From Ktedonobacter sp. 13_1_20CM_4_53_11 (GTDB taxonomy: Bacteria; Chloroflexota; Ktedonobacteria; Ktedonobacterales; Ktedonobacteraceae), in the NCBI GenBank assembly GCA_001919995.1, contig MNIY01000071.1, forward strand, positions 1 through 9,832: 9,832 nt of DNA. Reading direction: 5' to 3'. This document shows, in pieces, positions 1 to 5,686 of the stretch. A model generated the notes under the pieces. It was not told the origin of the DNA and made no database searches. It saw only the letters and a list, made by a program, of their open reading frames with translations. Position numbers and translations under genes: made by a program. Position 1 is the stretch's first letter; each line of letters starts with the position of its first letter.

Positions 1-85
1 GTCCCTGAGATAGGCACAACATATAGTGTATTGGTGATAAGCTATACACGAATAGCTTTTGTGTTTGGTTACTCTTCTACTGCTC

Positions 86-114
86 TTGTCTTCCCTAAGG
101 GAAGCATGTATACT
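86..114 (+). promoter_or_regulatory. Possible promoter of the GH20 gene, overlapped by a palindrome
   Basis: TTGTCT (86-91) is followed after 17 bp by TATACT (109-114), a fair sigma-70-type pair. It would start transcription near 120-122, leaving almost no leader before the ATG at 124. A perfect 15-bp palindrome, CTTCCCT-A-AGGGAAG (90-104), covers the end of the -35 and much of the spacer, as a repressor operator would. No Shine-Dalgarno sequence precedes the ATG at 124. This reading rests on short matches only. Confidence 0.35.
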
Positions 115-123
115 CTTCCTTGA

Positions 124-1710
124 ATGAAACCTGTACCGTTCAGCTATGAAGGAGCGCAGCGTGTGAGGAGAAGAAAAGCCCTGTTTATTCCGTATGCGCT
201 CCTTGGTATGGTAGTAACCCTGGCTCTATTGATCACTTTTCATCTCATTGTACCTGCAGGCCTCGCCATTGTAATTCTGAACCCGACCCCGCAGGTCATC
301 CCCGCTCTGCGCGAATGGCAGGGGAGTACAGGCTCCTTTATGATCACTTCAACTTCTCGTATTGCCGTAGATTCCCTCTATGCTGCACAGCTTGAAAATA
401 CGTCACGTGTTTTTGAAAACGATCTATTTGAGGTGACGGGCCATCCTCTCCCTCTTGTGACCACGAATTCCCCGGCGACAGGCGATTTTTATCTCACATT
501 AAAAATTACAGATCCTCTTATCGGCAGCGAAGGATATCATTTTGATGTAGGGGATATCCTGGCTATCAGAGCGAATACCAGCTCAGGGATCTTCTATGGT
601 ACGCGAACCGCTTTGCAACTTTTGCTCCAGGACCCTGGTAGACTTCATATCGCCAGAGGCATTGCCGTAGATTATCCAAAATATAAAGAGCGTGGCTTCG
701 CGCTCGATGTTGGACGCAAGTTTTTCTCCATAGGTGCCCTTGAAGACTACGTCAAGATGATGGCCTGGTATAAAATGAATGATTTTCACCTGCATCTCAA
801 CGATAATGAAATCGGAGCGGGCGATAGTCCAGATTGGATGCACAAGTACGCGGCTTTCCGTCTCAATAGTGACCGCTTCAAGGGACTGGCCGCCAGGGAT
901 GGCTCCTATACCAGGCAGGATATGCGCGAGTTGCAGGATGTTGCGCGACAATATGCCGTCACCATTACGCCCGAAATAGACACGCCGGCCCATGCCCTGG
1001 CTTTCACGCAATATCGTCCAGACCTTGCCAGTCAGAAATACTCGAAGGAGTTTCTTGACCTGGGAAATCCCAAGACGTACACCTTTATGCATACAATCTG
1101 GGATGAGTTCCTGCCGTGGTTTGATACAAAACAGGTGAATATAGGAGAAGATGAATACGCTCTAAGCGACGCTGACAAATTCAGGCAATTTATTAACATC
1201 AACGATGCCTACCTCAAACACAAAGGGAAGACGGCACAAATGTGGGGCAGTCTGACGAAGATGAAGAGCAATGTGAAAGTTGATACCGATATTGTTACTG
1301 ATGTATGGAATAATCAATGGGCCAACCCGGTAGATATGGTGAAGCAGGGATTTCAGATCATCAATGCGAATGATAATCTCCTCTACATCGTTCCCAGGGC
1401 CGGATACTACCATGACTATCTAGATACCCGGCTACTGTACGAAAAATGGGAACCCTACATATTCGACCTTTCCAATCCAGCGCTGAATCTGAGCCCCAAC
1501 GATCCCCATCTATTGGGCGGCATGTTCGCGGAATGGAATGACAAACTCGGAAGCGTCGTCAGTAATGCCGATGTATATATCAGGGTCAAACCCGCCATGC
1601 AGACGCTCGGCGACAAAATGTGGAGCGGTACAACGACAGACATGACCTACGATCAATTCCAGCAATTGGCCACGACCATCGGAGACGCCCCCGGCACAAG
1701 TCCCCCATAA
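124..1710 (+). CDS. Membrane-anchored family 20 beta-N-acetylhexosaminidase (StrH-like subgroup)
   Basis: The product is a glycoside hydrolase predicted to remove terminal beta-linked N-acetylhexosamine, probably from outer glycans or peptidoglycan/chitin fragments. Residues 19-41 form one hydrophobic segment after an Arg/Lys-rich start, so it should be a signal anchor with the enzyme outside. Residues 57-180 match the small GH20 N-terminal domain and 185-500 the barrel: GFALDVGRKF (191-200), HLHLND (222-227), PEIDTPAHA (283-291) and the catalytic pair Asp343-Glu344 in NIGEDEY (339-345). The usual HIGGDE is replaced by an NIGxDEY form, as in streptococcal StrH, which is known family variation. 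Trp374, Trp395 and Trp471 are placed to line the sugar pocket. At 528 residues it has a single catalytic domain and no binding modules. An alternative start is GTG at 163 (residue 14), which has GGAG at 151-154 in front of it. That would still keep the anchor. No sugar-use genes lie beside it. Confidence 0.88.
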   Translation: MKPVPFSYEGAQRVRRRKALFIPYALLGMVVTLALLITFHLIVPAGLAIVILNPTPQVIPALREWQGSTGSFMITSTSRIAVDSLYAAQLENTSRVFENDLFEVTGHPLPLVTTNSPATGDFYLTLKITDPLIGSEGYHFDVGDILAIRANTSSGIFYGTRTALQLLLQDPGRLHIARGIAVDYPKYKERGFALDVGRKFFSIGALEDYVKMMAWYKMNDFHLHLNDNEIGAGDSPDWMHKYAAFRLNSDRFKGLAARDGSYTRQDMRELQDVARQYAVTITPEIDTPAHALAFTQYRPDLASQKYSKEFLDLGNPKTYTFMHTIWDEFLPWFDTKQVNIGEDEYALSDADKFRQFININDAYLKHKGKTAQMWGSLTKMKSNVKVDTDIVTDVWNNQWANPVDMVKQGFQIINANDNLLYIVPRAGYYHDYLDTRLLYEKWEPYIFDLSNPALNLSPNDPHLLGGMFAEWNDKLGSVVSNADVYIRVKPAMQTLGDKMWSGTTTDMTYDQFQQLATTIGDAPGTSPP

Positions 1711-1885
1711 GTACCTTCTCCCTACAGGATGACTGTTCACAACCAAATCTGGACCTCCCCGATGTGAGTACTCCCTACAGGATGACTGTTCACAACCAAA
1801 TCTGGACCTCCCCGATGTGGGTACTCCCTACATAATGACTTTTACAACCAAATCTGGACCTCCCCGATGTGAGTACTCCCTACAG
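1711..1885. repeat. Tandem array of a 53-bp repeat, three full copies and a stub
   Basis: The copies lie at 1711-1767 (57 bp, four extra bases near its start), 1768-1820 (53 bp), 1821-1872 (52 bp, the most diverged, with CATAATGACTTTTA in place of CAGGATGACTGTTCA) and a 13-base stub at 1873-1885. Each unit begins GTACTCCCTACAG and ends CCTCCCCGATGTG plus one or two bases. There is no spacer between copies and the unit is not a multiple of three, so neither a CRISPR nor a coding repeat fits. The array begins directly after the GH20 stop codon. Copies 1 and 2 are nearly identical, so part of the expansion is recent. Confidence 0.9.
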
Positions 1886-1890
1886 TAGGA

Positions 1891-1924
1891 GCCGATTTAT
1901 CGCGCTCACCGCCGATTTATCGGC
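1891..1924. repeat. Two 20-bp tandem units carrying a GCCGATTTATCGGC hairpin
   Basis: GCCGATTTATCG occurs at 1891-1902 and again at 1911-1922, giving a 20-bp period. The second copy completes a perfect hairpin (GCCGAT, TT, ATCGGC; 1911-1924), while the first is broken by CG to GC drift at its end. It lies between the 3' ends of the convergent GH20 and DUF4126 genes. There is no T tract beside it, so termination is not supported. A dispersed palindromic repeat is the simpler reading. Confidence 0.6.
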
Positions 1925-1948
1925 CCTCAGGTGTATGGAGTACCAATC

Positions 1949-2596
1949 TCATAAACGTCCAGCTGAACTCCTCTGGCGGCTCCAGGCACGGAAGATACGT
2001 GGGCCAAAGAAGAGCAAGAACAGCACCAGCAGGATGAGCATGATCGCGGGAACAAAGAGGGAGAGGAGAATGACAATACACACAAGGATATCCTCACCGA
2101 TGCTCAGTATCACATTGAGTAAGCCCGCAGTGGTGATTGTGGAAGCCAGCCGCGTCGTCGCTTTGGCCGTATGACTCATCGCTGCAAGGACCCCACCAAG
2201 AAGAGCGAGAACAAGAAGCCCTCCTCCTGTGATATGTATGACCCCTGTAACAGCGCTCACAGCGCTCAATAGATGGCTACTGATTGAACCGGTGCCAATT
2301 GGTATGATCACGCGATTGCTACTGGCAGCGGCAACTAGTGCACCTGCGAGGGGTCGTACGAAAGTATGAGTAGCATCCCATGCATGATCGACAACGGGAA
2401 TTTTATCTGCGACAAAGTCCAGTATTGTAAGAATGACGAGTGCAATGATACACCAGTTACTGGTGATGAAAGCAAAGGTCGGATTCACTTTGTACAAATG
2501 AAGCCAGCGTGCGGAAATGGCGAACGAAAGTAGGGGGAAGTAGGCATTGATACCAGATGCAAATCCAAGCCCAAGCGGTGTGCCAATTTCCATCAT
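1949..2596 (-). CDS. DUF4126 family integral membrane protein
   Basis: The 215-residue protein is very hydrophobic, with about five or six predicted membrane segments (roughly 8-30, 44-64, 80-98, 115-140, 150-165 and 170-198) and a basic C-terminal tail. It matches the DUF4126 pattern: SGIN near the N-terminus (14-17), a conserved core at 60-87 that includes DKIPVVDHAWD and RPLAGAL, and a small-residue segment GGVLAAMSHTAKATTR (134-149) followed by LSIGED (164-169). The biochemical function of this family is unknown to me; transport or a structural membrane role would be a guess. Two ATG codons sit side by side at 2594-2596 and 2591-2593. GAGGGA lies only two bases before the first, so the second is better spaced. 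The gene is divergent from topoisomerase IB across 162 bp and convergent with GH20 across the repeat region. Confidence 0.85.
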   Translation of the reverse strand: MMEIGTPLGLGFASGINAYFPLLSFAISARWLHLYKVNPTFAFITSNWCIIALVILTILDFVADKIPVVDHAWDATHTFVRPLAGALVAAASSNRVIIPIGTGSISSHLLSAVSAVTGVIHITGGGLLVLALLGGVLAAMSHTAKATTRLASTITTAGLLNVILSIGEDILVCIVILLSLFVPAIMLILLVLFLLFFGPRIFRAWSRQRSSAGRL

Positions 2597-2758
2597 ATTC
2601 CCTCTGTCTGTCTATCTGCCAGCCTATCTGTTTTTTTCTCAACAGTTATCTTTATCACGTGTAGCGACGTCCCGAAGGAGACAATTGACACAAATTAATC
2701 GACTATAGCGTGAAAGGATAGTAGGATTATCATAGAACTAGTAAGCGAGAGTACCCTT
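2597..2758. other. Divergent intergenic region with no confident promoter
   Basis: This 162-bp gap separates the starts of the DUF4126 gene and topoisomerase IB, so it should hold promoters for both. On the + strand TTGACA occurs at 2685-2690, but the nearest TATA-like hexamer (TATAGC, 2704-2709) is only 13 bp away, too close for a standard promoter. A CTGT/CTAT-rich run lies at 2605-2632. A weak purine-rich GAGAG (about 2747-2751) precedes the TTG start of topoisomerase by 7 bases. Confidence 0.4.
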
Positions 2759-3877
2759 TTGACAACAATCCATAAATCACACACCAACACCCCACAAGAC
2801 GACGCGTCTTGTGGGGAAGAAATAATCAACCCGGCTGAAGTTGCCAGATCCGCTGGCCTGCGCTACGTCAGCGATACGGTCCCTGGCATCAAACGCAAGC
2901 GCGCAGGGAAAAACTTCAGCTACATCGGCCTTGATGGAAAGCCGATTCAAGACCAGGAAGTGCTGCAGCGTATTCGCTCGCTGGGCATCCCTCCTGCCTG
3001 GACCGATGTGTGGATCTGCCCAGATCCCAATGGACATATCCAGGCAACTGGACGCGATGCCAAAGGCCGCAAACAATATCGCTACCATCCTCGCTGGCGC
3101 GAAGTACGCGACGAGACAAAATATAACCATATGATCGCCTTTGGTGAAGCTCTTCCCACCATTCGTGCTCGTGTCAACCATGACTTGAAGTTGCATGGCC
3201 TCCCTCGTGTAAAAGTCCTTGCCGCCGTTGTCTGGCTGCTCGACACGACCGCTATACGCGTTGGTAACGAGGAGTATGCAAAAGAGAACGGCTCGTTCGG
3301 CTTGACGACACTGCGCAACCAGCATGTCGATATCTCGGGCTCAAAGATATACTTCCATTTTCGTGGCAAAGGTGGCAAGGAGCACACCGTCTCCGTGCAG
3401 AATCGCCAGCTTGCCAGGATCGTAAAGCGCTGCCAGGACCTTCCTGGTCACGAGCTTTTTGAATATGTCGACGACAATGGCCAGCTCTCAACCGTCGAAT
3501 CTGCCGACGTCAACGAATACTTACGCCAGGTCTCCGGCAGCGGCTTCACAGCCAAAGACTTCCGCACCTGGGCCGGTACCGTCTTTGCTATGGATGCCCT
3601 CAAGGGCCTGGGTGAAGCTGAAAATCAAACAAAGGCAAAGAAAAATATCGGGCAGGCGATCGAAGTTGCCGCGGAGCATCTAGGCAACACCAAAACCATC
3701 TGCCGCAAATGCTATGTGCATCCAGCCGTAATAGATTCCTATCTCGAAGGGTCATTGCTCACTAGTTTGAGCCTGCAGCAAGTTGAACCGGCGGCGGATA
3801 CGGCTGGTTTGCGCCCAGAGGAAGCGCATGTGCTCCAATTCCTCAAACAACAGCAAGCAGAAATGCTGCCATTGTAG
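2759..3877 (+). CDS. DNA topoisomerase IB (poxvirus/eukaryote-like)
   Basis: This enzyme nicks one DNA strand through a 3'-phosphotyrosine link, lets supercoils relax and reseals, without ATP. Residues 25-115 form the N-terminal DNA-binding part (GLRYVSDT, then YIGLDGKPI, then YRYHPRWREVRDE). Residues 130-330 are the catalytic domain. The active set is visible: Arg167 in AIRVGNEEY, Lys204 in RGKGGK, Arg269 in KDFRTWAGT, and nucleophile Tyr319 in CRKCYVHP; the stretch EHLGNT (306-311) occupies the position of the fourth pocket residue. The length (372 aa) fits the bacterial TopIB family. The start is a TTG, chosen because no ATG or GTG lies in frame between the upstream stop (2711-2713) and the first conserved residues. 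The first 20 codons contain a perfect hairpin (2790-2816), and the N-terminal 24 residues are not conserved family sequence. The tail 335-372 is a family-variable, Gln-rich extension. Confidence 0.93.
   Translation: MTTIHKSHTNTPQDDASCGEEIINPAEVARSAGLRYVSDTVPGIKRKRAGKNFSYIGLDGKPIQDQEVLQRIRSLGIPPAWTDVWICPDPNGHIQATGRDAKGRKQYRYHPRWREVRDETKYNHMIAFGEALPTIRARVNHDLKLHGLPRVKVLAAVVWLLDTTAIRVGNEEYAKENGSFGLTTLRNQHVDISGSKIYFHFRGKGGKEHTVSVQNRQLARIVKRCQDLPGHELFEYVDDNGQLSTVESADVNEYLRQVSGSGFTAKDFRTWAGTVFAMDALKGLGEAENQTKAKKNIGQAIEVAAEHLGNTKTICRKCYVHPAVIDSYLEGSLLTSLSLQQVEPAADTAGLRPEEAHVLQFLKQQQAEMLPL
2790..2816 (+). repeat. Perfect 12-bp hairpin inside the 5' coding end of topoisomerase IB
   Basis: CCCCACAAGACG (2790-2801), a 3-base loop (ACG) and CGTCTTGTGGGG (2805-2816) form a perfect stem, starting 31 bases after the TTG start. 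It encodes residues 11-20 (PQDDASCGE region). No T tract follows. It is either a palindromic repeat that landed in the reading frame or a structure that modulates translation; the sequence alone does not decide. Confidence 0.85.
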
Positions 3878-3894
3878 GGGCGATCCCTTGTGGT

Positions 3895-4044
3895 CAATAC
3901 ATTTCAAAGAAGAGAGCATCTCGCTTTGTCATCCTGAGCGCAGCGAAGGATCTCTGTCCGGCGAGAGATCCTTCGCTGCGCTCAGGATGACACTCCTGCA
4001 TCGGCTTCGTTTGACTCGCAAAACGTCTTCTTTGAAATGTATTG
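3895..4044. mobile_element. MITE-like element, 150 bp, with 19-bp terminal inverted repeats
   Basis: The ends are CAATACATTTCAAAGAAGA (3895-3913) and its exact reverse complement (4026-4044). TCCCTTGTGGT flanks both sides (3884-3894 and 4045-4055), 12 bases if the next C is counted; this reads as a target-site duplication. There is no transposase, so it must have been moved by an enzyme made elsewhere. Duplications of 10-13 bp are known for some IS4-family transposons, which makes that family a possible driver, though the terminal sequence was not matched to any known IS. The centre holds a separate 29-bp palindrome. Open frames across it are by-products of the inverted repeats. Confidence 0.75.
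3927..3992. repeat. Perfect 29-bp palindrome with 8-base loop, nested inside the MITE-like element
   Basis: The left arm 3927-3955 starts TGTCATCCTGAGCGCAGCG and the right arm 3964-3992 is its exact reverse complement, separated by GTCCGGCG. The core CATCCTGAGCGCAGCGAAGGATCT is, as I recall, a dispersed repeat found in many Chloroflexota and other soil-bacterial genomes. An unbroken 29-bp match argues for a recent origin or active maintenance. It is not a standard terminator because no T tract follows. Confidence 0.88.
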
Positions 4045-4160
4045 TCCCTTGTGGTCGCCCTCGCCTCTGGTGGTCGCCCCCTGGAAGCTGAGCGCAGGAT
4101 TGAACCATCAGCATAACTATTAACGTGTAAATATAAAAAAGGAGTACCTACAGGAGATTC

Positions 4161-4165
4161 GGGAG
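4161..4165 (+). promoter_or_regulatory. Ribosome binding site of the oxidoreductase gene
   Basis: GGGAG lies six bases before the ATG at 4172. Further purine-rich copies (GGAG at 4141 and 4153) precede it. The spacing fixes the ATG at 4172 as the start. Confidence 0.7.
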
Positions 4166-4171
4166 AAAGAC

Positions 4172-5545
4172 ATGGCAAACCACGAATACGATCTGCTCGT
4201 CATCGGTGCAGGAGCAGCCGGTAGCACCGCCGCTACAACCGCTGCAGGGGACGGAAAGCGAGTTGCCCTTATAGAGCGTGATAAGATCGGGGGCACCTGC
4301 CTCAATTACGGTTGTGACCCGACCAAAACACTCATCTATATTGCTGATTTATTGTACAAAACTCATCATGCAGAGCGCTTCGGCTTGCGCATAAGCGAAG
4401 CAAGCTTTGACTGGACATCTGTGCTGTCATGGGTTCAGCAAGCGCAAAATCAAATTCGTGGTGGCACCCCTGAGGAGGCTGCTGCTGCGTTATCGCAAAA
4501 GGGCATTGAAGTATTGACGGGCGAGGCTGTCTTTCTCTCTCCACATGAACTATCTATTGCAGGAAAATCAGTCACTGCCCCGCGGATCATTATCGCCACA
4601 GGGGACGAGAACATCGTTCCGCCTATTGAAGGGTTGAGCGACGTCGGCTATATCACCAATATAGAGGCAGTCTCTTTGCCCACCCTCCCGCGTCGCTTAG
4701 CCATTCTTGGAGGCGGAGCGATCGGTATGGAATTTGCCCAGTTGTTTCATCGTTTCGGCGTAGAGGTCACAGTACTGGAGCACAGCCCGGCGTTACTCGA
4801 CAAGGAAGACCGCGAACTGGCTGAGTCGCTCTGTAAGCTATTAACAGATGAAGGGTTGCGCCTGGAAACCAGCGTTGAATTGCTGCGGATACAACGCGAC
4901 TCCGCAGGCAAACACCTGACCATACGCTGTAGCGAACGTGAAGAAGAAAAACTGGTGGTTGACGAAATTCTGCTCGCCATCGGTCGCCGCCCCTCTCTAG
5001 CCTCGCTGCACCTTGAGAGAGCTGGCGTCAAAACTTCCAAAAAAGGTATCGATGTCGATGCCACACTGCGCTCCAGCCAGCCACATATCTGGGCCGCAGG
5101 TGATGTCACAGGCGCATTACAGTTCACACACGTTGCCTATGAACAGGGTAAACTGGCAGCGCAGAACGCCTTTGCATCAGATCCCCGACCTTTTGCAGGG
5201 CGCGTCATACCCTGGGTTACCTATACAAAACCCGCCCTTAGCCATGTGGGGAAAACTGAAGAACAGTTGCGACAGGATGGGGTGGATTACCGCGTAGCCC
5301 GCATGTTTTTTAAGGACGTCGAACGCGCCGTCGCTGAAGGGAAAACCGCAGGGTTGGTGAAATTACTGGTCGATAATCAGGGTGCGATCCTTGGAGGCCA
5401 TATTCTCGCGGAGGAAGCAGGAGACATGCTTGCCCCCATTATCCTGGCTATGCAAACGGGAGTAACCGCCGAGACCCTTGCGACAACTATCATGCCATAC
5501 CCAAATATGGTGGAGGGAGTGCGCTGGGCAGCTGATAAAGCGTGA
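4172..5545 (+). CDS. FAD-dependent pyridine nucleotide-disulfide oxidoreductase (dihydrolipoamide dehydrogenase / MerA-like)
   Basis: This is a cytosolic flavoenzyme of the class I disulfide reductase family, which passes electrons from NAD(P)H through FAD to a redox Cys pair and then to a substrate. The FAD site is GAGAAG (12-17) with Glu35. The redox pair is Cys43 and Cys48 in GGTCLNYGCDPTK (40-52), a variant of the usual CLNVGCIPSK. The nucleotide site is GGGAIG (180-185) with Glu203 at the end of the next strand, which favours NAD(H) over NADP(H). The second FAD motif is AAGDVTG (308-314). Residues 345-457 form the dimer domain. The C-terminus reads PYPNMVEG (442-449) rather than the HPTxSE of true lipoamide dehydrogenases, so the catalytic His is absent. 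This resembles the mercuric reductase end, but the terminal Cys-Cys and the N-terminal metal-binding domain are missing. No lipoyl-complex or mer genes lie nearby. Substrate unknown. Confidence 0.85.
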   Translation: MANHEYDLLVIGAGAAGSTAATTAAGDGKRVALIERDKIGGTCLNYGCDPTKTLIYIADLLYKTHHAERFGLRISEASFDWTSVLSWVQQAQNQIRGGTPEEAAAALSQKGIEVLTGEAVFLSPHELSIAGKSVTAPRIIIATGDENIVPPIEGLSDVGYITNIEAVSLPTLPRRLAILGGGAIGMEFAQLFHRFGVEVTVLEHSPALLDKEDRELAESLCKLLTDEGLRLETSVELLRIQRDSAGKHLTIRCSEREEEKLVVDEILLAIGRRPSLASLHLERAGVKTSKKGIDVDATLRSSQPHIWAAGDVTGALQFTHVAYEQGKLAAQNAFASDPRPFAGRVIPWVTYTKPALSHVGKTEEQLRQDGVDYRVARMFFKDVERAVAEGKTAGLVKLLVDNQGAILGGHILAEEAGDMLAPIILAMQTGVTAETLATTIMPYPNMVEGVRWAADKA

Positions 5546-5624
5546 TGAAAAAGCAAAACCACCCTCATAACCAATAATTGGTAATCAAATAAGCCGTAAT
5601 TGCCCCTAAAATTGCTTCTAAAGC

Positions 5625-5653
5625 TTGCCAAAATTCTATCCAGTGCCTATAAT
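5625..5653 (+). promoter_or_regulatory. Sigma-70-type promoter of the first kinase
   Basis: TTGCCA (5625-5630), a 17-bp spacer and a consensus TATAAT (5648-5653) form a strong promoter, predicting a start near 5660. The same boxes recur before the second kinase, including CTTGCCAA/TTTGCCAA and TATAATGAA. The -10 is 39 bases before the GTG start codon. Confidence 0.75.
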
Positions 5654-5676
5654 GAAGAGGCAATTCAGCATTATTT

Positions 5677-5682
5677 GAGGTG
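5677..5682 (+). promoter_or_regulatory. Ribosome binding site that sets the first kinase's GTG start
   Basis: GAGGTG (5677-5682) lies four bases before GTG (5687). The context TTTGAGGTGT...GTGCAAGATGTC is repeated before the second kinase. This supports the GTG over the TTG codons further upstream at 5600 and 5675, which lie before the -10 box or inside the ribosome site. Confidence 0.75.
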
Positions 5683-5686
5683 TGTG

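Larger units (their letters stand above)
3880..4080. repeat. Hairpin repeat GGGCGA...TCGCCC, split by the MITE-like insertion
   Basis: The sequence next to the topoisomerase stop (GGGGCGATCCCTTGTGGT, 3877-3894) resumes after the 150-bp insert as TCCCTTGTGGTCGCCC (4045-4060). Removing the insert and one copy of the duplication restores GGGCGA, a 10-base loop and TCGCCC. A related stretch GGTGGTCGCCCC (4069-4080) follows, so this was a small cluster of G/C hairpin repeats before the insertion. The topoisomerase stop codon itself overlaps the repeat edge. Confidence 0.6.

Noticed and set aside
1711..1885. Repeat array as a CRISPR
   Set aside because: The copies abut directly with no unique spacers, the unit is 53 bp, and no cas gene is present.
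1620..2174. Forward open frames over the repeat array and the DUF4126 gene
   Set aside because: They are built from tandem repeats or run antisense to a clear DUF4126 coding frame, and have no recognisable product.
2685..2709. TTGACA plus TATAGC as a promoter for topoisomerase IB
   Set aside because: The -35 is perfect but the spacer is only 13 bp and no better -10 lies at 16-18 bp.
2759..2764. TTGACA overlapping the topoisomerase start codon as a -35 box
   Set aside because: No -10-like hexamer lies 16-18 bp downstream, and a promoter there would not transcribe the start codon. The TTG is better explained as the start codon.
3783..4178. Open frames on both strands across the region after topoisomerase IB
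   Set aside because: They translate the inverted repeats and the palindrome (for example HPERSEGSL on both strands), overlap the end of topoisomerase IB, and have no ribosome site or family resemblance.
5570..5582. ACCAAT-A-ATTGGT palindrome after the oxidoreductase as an operator or terminator
   Set aside because: Six-base A/T-rich arms are too weak for termination, the motif is far upstream of the kinase -35 at 5625, and such short palindromes arise by chance.
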